Assembly (NCBI GenBank): GCA_001751155.1
Contig: MAXR01000221.1
Location: forward strand, 1 to 5,232
DNA from: Desulfuromonadales bacterium C00003068
Lineage (GTDB): Bacteria > Desulfobacterota > Desulfuromonadia > Desulfuromonadales > Desulfuromonadaceae
Length of the DNA stretch: 5,232 nt
Direction: 5' to 3'
A model generated the notes under the pieces. The model did not search any database, had not been told where the DNA came from, and was given only the letters and a program-made list of their open reading frames with translations. Positions 1 through 5,232 of the stretch are shown here, piece after piece. Every line of letters begins with the position of its first letter. Position 1 is the stretch's first letter. A program made the position numbers and the translations under genes.

Positions 1-657
1 AATTTGCTCGGCGCAACGCTCTATGGCGGGGGGAACGCTGGGCTCCAATTCAAAACCAAGGCGAGCAGCAAACTCAAGAGCGCGCAGCATGCGCACGGGA
101 TCTTCCGCAAAACGTTCATCGGGGTCACCGATGACCCGAATCACACCGTCGCGTAAGTCCTGCATACCGCCCATATAGTCGACGATAGAAAAATCATCAA
201 TATCATAGAACAACGCATTAATGGTAAAATCGCGCCGGAAGGCATCTTCACCTGGAGAACCAAAGACGTTTTCAGCGATCTGCAAGCCACCCTCTTCAAG
301 GGTTGGAATCTCATCCTGCTCGGGTTTGCGACGAAATGTCGCCACCTCAATCAAGCTATCGCGACCGAACATAATATGGGCCAAACGAAAGCGACGGCCA
401 ACAAGGCGACAGTTACGAAACAATTTCCGCACTTGGTCAGGCGTGGCATCGGTACCAACGTCGAAGTCTTTCGGCTGGCGACCCAACAATAAATCGCGTA
501 CACTACCGCCAACAAGGTAAGCGCGATAACCGTGGCGACGTAAACGATAGAGAACCTTCAAACTGTTTTCATCAATTAAAGAGCGGGAGACAGTATGTTC
601 TGCCCTCGGGATAACAACGGGGGCCATTGTTGACGCTTCGAAAGGTTCTGGTGACAT
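1..657 (-). CDS. pcnB: Poly(A) polymerase / polynucleotide adenylyltransferase, N-terminal part (runs off the left edge)
   Basis: This is a class II nucleotidyltransferase of the PcnB type, which adds A residues to RNA 3' ends and so promotes RNA decay. Reading the minus strand from 657 gives 219 codons without a stop, and the C-terminal half lies outside the window. Visible motifs are LVGGSVRD (residues 48-55), the metal-binding DFD (D64, D66) in the head domain, IEVATFR (103-109, with E104 a likely third carboxylate), RRDFTINAL (141-149) and the neck motif EDPVRMLRA (185-193). The stretch [10 protein letters not shown] (85-94) is the signature usually taken to separate bacterial poly(A) polymerases from CCA-adding enzymes. 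[11 protein letters not shown] (15-25) aligns with the start of the conserved part of E. coli PcnB. I chose the ATG at 657. The frame stays open upstream to about 741, with a GTG at 678, and ATG 627 is also possible. None has a convincing ribosome-binding site, so the exact start is uncertain. The gene is divergent from miaA. Confidence 0.93.
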   Translation of the reverse strand, partial: MSPEPFEASTMAPVVIPRAEHTVSRSLIDENSLKVLYRLRRHGYRAYLVGGSVRDLLLGRQPKDFDVGTDATPDQVRKLFRNCRLVGRRFRLAHIMFGRDSLIEVATFRRKPEQDEIPTLEEGGLQIAENVFGSPGEDAFRRDFTINALFYDIDDFSIVDYMGGMQDLRDGVIRVIGDPDERFAEDPVRMLRALEFAARLGFELEPSVPPAIERCAEQI

Positions 658-1112
658 TACATGGGCATTTCTGGGCACATCAACACCGTGTTCGACAACT
701 GAATCGCCCTGTAGCCGCAGCCTGTTTAACAGAGAAGTTTGTCATCTCGCAAAACATTCGGCGCAGCCGGTTGAATAACAAATAATTGCTTTAGATCGTA
801 GAAACGCCTAAAACAAAGCTACAATTTACACGGCAATTTAGCAGATAAGCGTTGTTAAAGGAAGAATCAAACGACTAGCGGCTGTCGGACTTGACGGGCC
901 GTAGCGAGAAACAGACTGTTTGAGACCAGATTTTCGAGAATTTGAGAGCGAATAGCTCTCCTATTTGTCGAAAATTATCGGGAATATGGTCCAAATCAGG
1001 CTATTTCGCAGTAGGTCCATGTTAAGTTCAACAGTCTGCTAATGCTTGCCGATGACACTTTATTGAATAAGACACGCTGTAACTCGGCCCTGAGGATACG
1101 GAATCAATAACC
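658..1112. other. Divergent pcnB-miaA intergenic region
   Basis: This 455-bp stretch has no protein gene that I can support. The left half (658-870) must hold the pcnB promoter and leader. A weak minus-strand candidate is TTGTAG, an 18-nt spacer and TACGAT, within about 796-825, but it is not a confident call. The right half is dominated by the inverted-repeat element described separately. The last 70 bases before miaA contain TTGCCG at 1046-1051 without a good -10 box at standard spacing. There is no T-run of the kind expected for an intrinsic terminator. The region is long for a gap between two housekeeping genes. Confidence 0.6.
872..1040. repeat. Complex inverted-repeat element, possible dispersed intergenic repeat or structured RNA
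   Basis: Several complementary pairs nest in about 170 bases. An outer 9-bp stem joins 912-920 (CAGACTGTT) to 1030-1038. Inside it are a 5-bp stem 924-928/987-991, an 8-bp stem 930-937 (ATTTTCGA)/968-975, a 3-bp stem 939-941/963-965 and a perfect 6-bp stem 944-949 (GAGAGC)/955-960 with a 5-nt loop. A separate hairpin precedes them: 878-886 pairs with 893-902 around one bulged G at 898, with a 6-nt loop. GGTCCA occurs twice (988-993 and 1014-1019), so the 924-928 segment has a second, weaker partner. The pairings are read directly from the sequence. That the element recurs elsewhere in the genome, or is an RNA, is inference. The strand is unknown because stems read alike on both strands. Confidence 0.5.
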
Positions 1113-2027
1113 ATGACCGACACTCAACACAACCTCATCGTTCTGCTCGGTGCAACCGCATCGGGAAAGACCCATTTAGCCGTTGAAATTGCTCGCATCA
1201 TTCAAGCTGAAATCATTTCAGCGGATTCACGTCAAGTGTACCGCGGCATGGATATCGGCACAGGAAAAGACCTCGCTGAATACGCTGAGATCCCCTACCA
1301 TATGATCGATATTGTCGATCCGGGCGACGAGTTCGATCTCTTTAAATTTCAACAACATTTTCCAGCACTATTTAAATCGATCCACCAGCGCCACAAAACA
1401 CCCCTGCTGTGCGGCGGCACAGGACTCTATCTCGATTCAATTTTAGGCAACGAAGCGATGGTCACAGCTCCGACCAACGAAGCGCTGCGCCGCAAACTTG
1501 CCCCCCTAAGCGATGAGGCGTTGCAAGCTGAGTTGCTCGCCCTACAACCTGAACAACACAATCGGACCAACCTTGATGATCGCGAACGCACACTGCGTGC
1601 TATAGAGATTGCTGAGGCACGCCGCCTAACGCCACCAACGGCGTTGATTGACACCCTTCAGCCACTGGTGTTTGGTCTACGTTGGCAGAGAGAGACCCTG
1701 CGCAAACGGATCACTCAGCGCTTGAAAGAACGTCTCGATGAAGGGATGATCGAAGAGGTTGCCCACCTACATCAACAGGGCGTGAGTTGGCAGGTTTTAG
1801 AATTTTACGGTTTGGAGTACCGCTTTATCGCTCAACATCTACAGAACCGCTTAACACGCAACGATATGGTGCAAAAGCTAGCCAGTGCTATCCATCAGTT
1901 TGCCAAACGGCAAGATACGTGGTTTCGCCGCATGGAACGGCGTGGCTGCACCATCCATTGGCTCGATGGCGAAGAAAATCCATTGCAACAGTTCATGGCG
2001 GTGATCGCAACACTTCACCGCCCGTAG
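1113..2027 (+). CDS. miaA: tRNA dimethylallyltransferase (MiaA), variant subclass
   Basis: MiaA transfers a dimethylallyl group from DMAPP to N6 of A37 in tRNAs that read UNN codons, making i6A, the precursor of ms2i6A. It acts in the cytoplasm. The 304 residues span the usual family length (E. coli is slightly longer). Motifs in order are the P-loop GATASGKT (13-20), SADSRQVYRGMDIGTGK (36-52, with D38 matching the catalytic aspartate), HMID (63-66), GGTGLY (101-106), DDRERTLRAIEI (155-166), RLDEGMIEEV and KRQDTWFRR (265-273). The segment LEFYGLEYR (229-237) replaces the IGYRE/Q-like motif of the common MiaA type, so this looks like the second subclass seen in some Bacteroidetes and deltaproteobacterial genomes. 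ATG 1113 is the only usable start, since the frame has a stop at 1080-1082 and no other start codon between. Its ribosome-binding site is poor: GAGGA at 1092-1096 lies 16 nt away. A PilZ gene follows after 33 bp, which suggests an operon. Confidence 0.95.
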   Translation: MTDTQHNLIVLLGATASGKTHLAVEIARIIQAEIISADSRQVYRGMDIGTGKDLAEYAEIPYHMIDIVDPGDEFDLFKFQQHFPALFKSIHQRHKTPLLCGGTGLYLDSILGNEAMVTAPTNEALRRKLAPLSDEALQAELLALQPEQHNRTNLDDRERTLRAIEIAEARRLTPPTALIDTLQPLVFGLRWQRETLRKRITQRLKERLDEGMIEEVAHLHQQGVSWQVLEFYGLEYRFIAQHLQNRLTRNDMVQKLASAIHQFAKRQDTWFRRMERRGCTIHWLDGEENPLQQFMAVIATLHRP

Positions 2028-2060
2028 CAACCATACTTTAAACCATTTGAGGGGATCTAC

Positions 2061-2453
2061 ATGACATCTGACAGCCAAGAAACTGCTCCACCACCAGCCG
2101 ACAAACGGCAAGGACTTCGCTGCGCACTGTTAATCAAGAAAGTTCGCCTCGAAGATGAGCGTCGCGTTTTTTTCGGCTACGGCACCAATATTAGCCGCAG
2201 TGGATTATTCATCTCAAGTGTCAACCCAACGGCCATCGGCAGTCAATTCACAATCGAGATCAGTATTCCATCGCCACTAGATGTCACATTCACCTGCTGC
2301 TGCGAAACAGTTTGGCAGCGGAAATATTCGGCAAAAAGCACCCGTGAACCAGGCATGGGACTGCGCTTCATCGACCTAGATGATGAGATTAAAGCACAGA
2401 TTGATACGTGGATTCATAACCAAGCAGAAAAAGAGGAATCTAAGATAGAATAA
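2061..2453 (+). CDS. Small single-domain PilZ protein, putative c-di-GMP receptor
   Basis: This 130-residue soluble protein consists of little more than one PilZ domain, which binds cyclic-di-GMP and passes the signal to motility, exopolysaccharide or other outputs through partners. Both halves of the ligand motif are present: RQGLR (R16 to R20, the RxxxR motif) and NISRSG (43-48, the D/NxSxxG motif). A beta-rich core follows, ending in GMGLRFIDL, a typical PilZ closing strand, then a helix rich in charged residues (EIKAQIDTWIHNQAEKEE). There is no signal peptide or membrane segment. ATG 2061 is supported by GAGGGG at 2049-2054, 6 nt upstream. It probably shares a transcript with miaA. Its output partner cannot be told from this window. 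Three successive cysteines (79-81) sit in a beta strand and are unusual for the fold. No clear terminator follows, only a run of seven T at 2462-2468 without a good stem. Confidence 0.88.
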   Translation: MTSDSQETAPPPADKRQGLRCALLIKKVRLEDERRVFFGYGTNISRSGLFISSVNPTAIGSQFTIEISIPSPLDVTFTCCCETVWQRKYSAKSTREPGMGLRFIDLDDEIKAQIDTWIHNQAEKEESKIE

Positions 2454-2504
2454 GCTTCGAGTTTTTTTAAGAAGAGCAATAAGAAAAATGGTGATCGGCG
2501 GAAA

Positions 2505-2819
2505 CTAGAGCCCAGCCATCAGGGCTTCCCAAAAACAATTTAAAGCGGCCTTGGTTGCCTTTTGCGACAACTCTTGATCAAGCTGTGGAATTTTCTCAAA
2601 AACGAGGATAAAAACATGGCGCAACTCTTCAAGTTCAGCATCGAGTGCCTTATCGCTAATCCCCGTGCGGATCCAATCACCAGAGATTTCACGCATCCGG
2701 TCGCGTTGCTGCTCCATCACTTGCTCAAAAGGTGCCTGCAATACGAGCCAGTGTTCCTGAGCAACATCTTGTGCCACACACAGCATATCTTTATAGGTTT
2801 TTCCGCTATTGAACGCCAC
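2505..2819 (-). CDS. Conserved-looking hypothetical protein, 104 residues, all-helical
   Basis: I do not recognise this family. The protein has 104 residues, no signal peptide and no membrane segment, and many charged and Gln residues arranged as amphipathic helices (roughly 7-45, 55-76 and 78-102). Two tryptophans (24, 49) and two cysteines (14, 95) are spaced far apart and make no metal motif. It is probably a real gene: its GTG start at 2819 is preceded on the minus strand by GGGGAGG (2824-2830) at 4 nt, the strongest ribosome-binding site in the window, and the frame is open throughout. A plus-strand open frame over the same bases lacks such support. It is convergent with the PilZ gene (51-bp gap) and divergent from the M23 peptidase gene. 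The helical character would suit a small binding or regulatory protein, but no function can be assigned. Confidence 0.75.
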   Translation of the reverse strand: MAFNSGKTYKDMLCVAQDVAQEHWLVLQAPFEQVMEQQRDRMREISGDWIRTGISDKALDAELEELRHVFILVFEKIPQLDQELSQKATKAALNCFWEALMAGL

Positions 2820-2823
2820 ACAA

Positions 2824-2830
2824 CCTCCCC
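2824..2830 (-). promoter_or_regulatory. Strong ribosome-binding site that fixes the GTG start at 2819
   Basis: On the minus strand the bases read GGGGAGG followed by TTGT and then the GTG start codon. The match to the anti-Shine-Dalgarno sequence and the short spacing make GTG 2819 the start of the 104-residue protein; there is no competing ATG nearby in frame. Confidence 0.8.
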
Positions 2831-2891
2831 ATTACGCTATGAACTTTCATCCAACCTGTTAAACTCAACACTCATGTAACGACAGATCATC

Positions 2892-2920
2892 TTGCCAACA
2901 AACTTTTACTATACTGTAAT
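2892..2920 (+). promoter_or_regulatory. Candidate sigma70-type promoter for the M23 peptidase-dcd unit
   Basis: TTGCCA (2892-2897) and TGTAAT (2915-2920) are separated by 17 nt; each differs from the consensus hexamer by one base. Transcription would begin near 2927 and give a leader of about 200 nt before the GTG start. A second, poorer pair (TTGAAA 3017-3022, CATAAT 3042-3047) has a 19-nt spacer. Only sequence match supports this call. Confidence 0.4.
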
Positions 2921-3056
2921 CTGACAAATTTCAAAAGCCCTGTCATGTCTGAAGTCATTTTATTGCGCCCAACTCTACGGGCTTAGTAGTTTCACCTTCG
3001 CCAAAAATCTGCTAGATTGAAACGTACGACTATCAAACAACCATAATTAATAGAAT

Positions 3057-3072
3057 CGTCTCAATATAGACG
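3057..3072 (+). other. Small hairpin in the M23 peptidase leader
   Basis: CGTCT (3057-3061) and AGACG (3068-3072) form a perfect 5-bp stem around a 6-nt AT-rich loop, 57 nt before the start codon. There is no T-run after it, so it is not a terminator. It could be a leader structure or chance. Confidence 0.3.
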
Positions 3073-3116
3073 GATCCCATCTGCTCACCATCAACTTAAT
3101 TCACAATAAGCAACAT

Positions 3117-3122
3117 AAAGGA
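3117..3122 (+). promoter_or_regulatory. Ribosome-binding site for the GTG start at 3130
   Basis: AAAGGA lies 7 nt before GTG 3130. The encoded N-terminus then begins with a basic patch and a hydrophobic segment, as expected for an exported or anchored protein, which supports GTG as the true start. Confidence 0.65.
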
Positions 3123-3129
3123 TTTTGGC

Positions 3130-4440
3130 GTGAAAACAATCAAATCATTTTTTATTTTAACCCTGCTCTTTACTCTTGGCTATGGCACCTATTTCTATTT
3201 TCACGACACCGATGGCCCCCTAGCCCTTCTTGACCCAAGCGGCGGTTCAATCACTAGAAAAACACCGATTACCCTTACACTCAATGACGAAACCAGCATG
3301 TTGGCGCAGGTAACTATTGTATTGATACAGGATGGTAAAACTGTCGAAATCCTCAACAAAGACTATCCTGAGAACACCCCCATAGCACGCGAAGAAATTG
3401 ACCTCTCTAAGCAATTTCTAAAGGACGGTCTCCTCACACTACAGATCACAAGCCGAGATCGTTCGATTTACCATTTTGGCGACGGTAACACTGCTACGAC
3501 ATCGTTCCAGTTGATTCGCGACACTCGTCCGCCCCTTATCGAGGTATTGAGCACAGCGCATAACTTAACCGTCGGTGGCGCAGGTATTGTCGCCTACAGT
3601 ATTGGTGAAGTGGTCGAGAACTCAGGTGTACAAATCGGCGATTACTTTTTCCCCGGCCATCAACAACTTTCGGGTGACTACCTATGCCTGTTCACTTTTC
3701 CCTACAACGCCGACCCAGAAGAGATTCCACAGGTCGTTGCGATGGATGAAGCTGGCAATCAAGGGGTGGGTGGATTCTATTACCGCTTGAAACAACCAAA
3801 ATTTAAAGTAGATAAAATTCCAATCAGTGACCGTTTTCTTAAAAGGAAAATGCCGCAGTTTCAAGATTTTTTCCCTCAAGCTGAGACCCCTCTTGAAGTG
3901 TTCTTGAATGTAAACCGAATTTTACGACCGAAAAATCGCGCTTGGCTCAGTGACGTGGCAGCAATGACGAGCGATAGCTTTGAGTGGAGCCAATCATTCT
4001 TACGCCAGCCTGGTGCTGCGACACGGGCCACTTTTGGCGACCGCCGCCACTATTTCCACAACGACAAAGAGATCGACCAACAGACCCACCTTGGTATCGA
4101 CCTCGCCTCGATTGCGCGCGCTAAAGTCCCAGCGACCAACAGTGGCACCGTTGTCTATACCGATATTATGGGCATCTATGGTCAGTGTATTATTATCGAC
4201 CACGGCCTAGGGCTGCAAACACTGTATGCACACCTCAGTTCCATGGCTGTTGAAGTGGGTGATGTGGTCGAACGCGGTCAGATCATCGGCCGTACAGGAG
4301 CGACGGGCCTTGCTGGTGGTGACCATCTCCATTATGGTATTATTGTTGGCGGCGTTCCTGTTAATCCCATTGAGTGGTGGGATAAAAACTGGGTTCGCAA
4401 CAATATTACCAGCAAACTTCAACTCAGTTCAGAGCAATAA
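3130..4440 (+). CDS. Membrane-anchored or exported M23 family metallopeptidase (peptidoglycan endopeptidase)
   Basis: This 436-residue protein would cleave peptide cross-links in peptidoglycan, or act as a degenerate activator. Residues 1-5 are basic and 6-24 form a hydrophobic segment without a clear cleavage site, so it is probably a single-pass membrane anchor facing the periplasm. Residues about 30-220 look beta-rich, with two likely Ig-like sandwich parts (the second from about 131, DTRPPLIEV, to YYRLK at 217-221). A linker with charged helices follows, and the M23 domain covers about 300-415. Its key residues are all present: H320 and D324 (HLGID) with H401 as zinc ligands, H368 in LYAHLSS, and H399 in GDHLHYG. 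By family precedent (LytM) the enzyme should be active. GTG 3130 has AAAGGA at 7 nt. dcd follows 13 bp downstream, which suggests a two-gene transcript. Alternatives include a role in sporulation-like or division-linked wall remodelling; the sequence does not decide. Confidence 0.92.
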   Translation: MKTIKSFFILTLLFTLGYGTYFYFHDTDGPLALLDPSGGSITRKTPITLTLNDETSMLAQVTIVLIQDGKTVEILNKDYPENTPIAREEIDLSKQFLKDGLLTLQITSRDRSIYHFGDGNTATTSFQLIRDTRPPLIEVLSTAHNLTVGGAGIVAYSIGEVVENSGVQIGDYFFPGHQQLSGDYLCLFTFPYNADPEEIPQVVAMDEAGNQGVGGFYYRLKQPKFKVDKIPISDRFLKRKMPQFQDFFPQAETPLEVFLNVNRILRPKNRAWLSDVAAMTSDSFEWSQSFLRQPGAATRATFGDRRHYFHNDKEIDQQTHLGIDLASIARAKVPATNSGTVVYTDIMGIYGQCIIIDHGLGLQTLYAHLSSMAVEVGDVVERGQIIGRTGATGLAGGDHLHYGIIVGGVPVNPIEWWDKNWVRNNITSKLQLSSEQ

Positions 4441-4441
4441 C

Positions 4442-4447
4442 GGAGGG
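4442..4447 (+). promoter_or_regulatory. Ribosome-binding site that fixes the dcd start at 4454
   Basis: GGAGGG lies 6 nt before ATG 4454. The same reading frame stays open upstream to 4226 inside the peptidase gene, but that extension has no family homology. MILSGQEI is the usual Dcd N-terminus, so 4454 is the start. Confidence 0.85.
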
Positions 4448-4453
4448 ATCGTT

Positions 4454-4990
4454 ATGATTTTATCTGGCCAAGAGATTCAACAACGCCTCGGCGACGACAT
4501 CCTCATTGAGCCATTTAGCCCCGAGCAGCTCAACCCAAACAGTTACAATCTGTGTTTGCACAATGAACTGATGATCTATACTGATCCAGTTCTAGACATG
4601 AAAAAACCGCCGCAAACTGAAGCACTGATGATCCCCGAGGAGGGATTAGTGCTTGAACAGGGGCGGCTCTACTTAGGCCGAACGTGCGAGCATACGACAA
4701 CCAATAATTTAGTGCCCATGCTGGAGGGCCGTTCATCCATCGGTCGCCTTGGGCTATTTATCCATGTCACAGCAGGGTTCGGTGATGTTGGTTTTAGCGG
4801 CTACTGGACGCTGGAGATGTTTTGTATCCACCCCATACGGATCTACCCCGGGGTGGAGATATGTCAAATCTTTTACCATAGCATTGAGGGCGACCACCAA
4901 AACTACGCCAGTGGTAAATATCAGAACAACCAAGGAATTCAACCGAGTCTACTCTACAGAGATTTTGACAACGTCGCGCACGACACATAA
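4454..4990 (+). CDS. dcd: dCTP deaminase (possibly bifunctional with dUTPase)
   Basis: Dcd deaminates dCTP to dUTP, the first step toward dUMP and dTMP. It is a soluble homotrimer related to trimeric dUTPases. The 178 residues start with the family-typical MILSGQEI and contain the substrate-binding loop EGRSSIGRLGL (91-101, with R93, S94 and R98), HVTAGFGDVGFSG (104-116) and the catalytic glutamate E121 in YWTLEMF. The C-terminal tail KYQNNQGIQPS (155-165) is the lid seen in dCTP-binding members. The length is a little below the E. coli enzyme (about 193). The TAGFxDxGFxG form resembles bifunctional deaminase/dUTPase members such as the M. tuberculosis one more than the E. coli TAHRIDPGW form, so hydrolysis of dUTP to dUMP in the same site is possible but not shown. 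It lies 13 bp after the M23 gene, and a strong terminator begins 10 bp after its stop. Confidence 0.95.
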   Translation: MILSGQEIQQRLGDDILIEPFSPEQLNPNSYNLCLHNELMIYTDPVLDMKKPPQTEALMIPEEGLVLEQGRLYLGRTCEHTTTNNLVPMLEGRSSIGRLGLFIHVTAGFGDVGFSGYWTLEMFCIHPIRIYPGVEICQIFYHSIEGDHQNYASGKYQNNQGIQPSLLYRDFDNVAHDT

Positions 4991-5000
4991 GTAACAGCAT

Positions 5001-5032
5001 AAAAGGGGAGCCAAAAATCGGCTCCCCTTTTT
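5001..5032. terminator. Bidirectional intrinsic terminator between dcd and the next gene
   Basis: A perfect 12-bp stem (5001-5012, AAAAGGGGAGCC, with 5020-5031) closes a 7-nt loop. The GC core is flanked by A and T runs, so a U-tract follows the hairpin in either direction. It lies just after the dcd stop and 24 bp after the stop of the convergent minus-strand gene, so it should end both transcripts. Confidence 0.93.
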
Positions 5033-5056
5033 ATATTCATCACTTTTCGGTTTTGT

Positions 5057-5232
5057 TTATTTTTTAGTATAAAAAACGCGCTGAGCTTTACCTTCTTGGC
5101 GTGGCAGTTCCCCAGGTTTAAACACATCTCCTTTGGGTGAAAAACCTAACGCCTCTTTCAACACCCTTTCGACCATAAATCCACTAACACCCTCTTCGGC
5201 TTCAACGTTAATACGCACGTCTTTAACACCAT
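5057..5232 (-). CDS. C-terminal fragment of an unrecognised protein (enters from the right edge)
   Basis: The minus strand is open from the window edge to a TAA at 5057-5059, giving 57 complete C-terminal residues. The fragment contains DVRINVEAEEGVSGFMVERVL, then GFSPKGDVFKPGELPRQ and a basic end RVFYTKK. It has no membrane segment and reads as a beta strand, an amphipathic helix and an extended tail. The shared terminator placed right after its stop supports a real gene end. The ATG visible at the very edge is out of frame, so the start lies outside the window. I do not recognise the family. Confidence 0.7.
   Translation of the reverse strand, partial: GVKDVRINVEAEEGVSGFMVERVLKEALGFSPKGDVFKPGELPRQEGKAQRVFYTKK

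Larger units (their letters stand above)
2820..3129. other. Divergent intergenic region with possible promoters and leader hairpins
   Basis: This 310-bp stretch between the 104-residue gene (minus) and the M23 peptidase gene (plus) holds no protein gene I can support. It contains a candidate plus-strand promoter (2892-2920), a weak candidate for the minus strand (TTGAAA, 15 nt, TATAGT, within about 2908-2934) that would overlap it, and three possible stems in the putative peptidase leader: 2935-2940/2979-2984, 2986-2994/3018-3027 and 3057-3061/3068-3072. I see no match to the c-di-GMP, preQ1 or other riboswitch cores I know. Confidence 0.5.

Noticed and set aside
221..520. Plus-strand open frame of 99 residues
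   Set aside because: It lies inside the minus-strand pcnB gene, whose product has clear family motifs. The plus-strand product is low-complexity and basic with no homology that I recognise.
878..902. Integron attC-like site
   Set aside because: The hairpin lacks the conserved RYYYAAC/GTTRRRY core boxes, and no integrase or cassette is nearby.
986..1042. 18-codon open frame ending near the outer stem of the repeat element
   Set aside because: The start signal is weak, there is no codon run or regulatory logic of a leader peptide, and it lies within the inverted-repeat structure.
2454..2504. Possible terminator between the PilZ and 104-residue genes
   Set aside because: There is a run of seven T, but the bases before it make no stem beyond two or three pairs. 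The AGCCC/GGGCT pair at 2509-2526 lies in coding sequence and has no T-run on either strand.
2562..2879. Plus-strand open frame of 105 residues opposite the 104-residue gene
   Set aside because: There is no good ribosome-binding site, and the opposite strand has the strong GGGGAGG site. The two cannot easily both be real, and the minus-strand product has better helical character.
2930..3129. Known riboswitch such as GEMM (c-di-GMP) or preQ1
   Set aside because: I looked for the conserved core strings because a PilZ gene is nearby and found none. Only generic stems are present.
4226..4453. In-frame upstream extension of dcd
   Set aside because: It overlaps the end of the M23 gene in another frame. 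Dcd homology begins exactly at ATG 4454, which has GGAGGG in front.

Overview
The window looks like ordinary chromosome from a Gram-negative bacterium of moderate GC content. The protein set (a PcnB-type polymerase, a variant MiaA, a small PilZ protein, a membrane-anchored M23 peptidase and a short Dcd) and the sequence style suggest a Desulfuromonadales-like (former Deltaproteobacteria) organism. That placement is inference from protein resemblance only; no rRNA or species marker is present.

Layout: (1) 1-657, minus strand: the N-terminal 219 codons of a poly(A) polymerase-type nucleotidyltransferase (pcnB), running off the left edge. (2) 658-1112: a 455-bp divergent intergenic region. Its right half (about 872-1040) is a compact set of nested inverted repeats that no gene explains and is the most interesting non-coding feature here. 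(3) 1113-2027, plus: miaA, tRNA dimethylallyltransferase, followed 33 bp later by (4) 2061-2453, plus: a small PilZ-domain protein, probably in the same transcript. (5) 2505-2819, minus: a 104-residue unrecognised protein with a GTG start and a strong ribosome-binding site, convergent with the PilZ gene. (6) 2820-3129: a second divergent intergenic region with a possible promoter and several hairpins that could form a leader RNA. (7) 3130-4440, plus: an N-terminally anchored M23 (LytM/lysostaphin-type) metallopeptidase, followed 13 bp later by (8) 4454-4990, plus: dcd, dCTP deaminase. (9) 5001-5032: a clear bidirectional intrinsic terminator between dcd and (10) 5057-5232, minus: the C-terminal 57 residues of an unrecognised protein that enters from the right edge.

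Functionally, pcnB and miaA are both RNA-processing genes (3'-end adenylation and tRNA A37 modification), transcribed divergently. The PilZ protein could bring cyclic-di-GMP signalling, the M23 enzyme acts on peptidoglycan outside the cytoplasmic membrane, and Dcd supplies dUTP for dTMP synthesis. I see no mobile element, CRISPR array, tRNA or defence system. The novelty here lies in non-coding structure and in the two unrecognised proteins.
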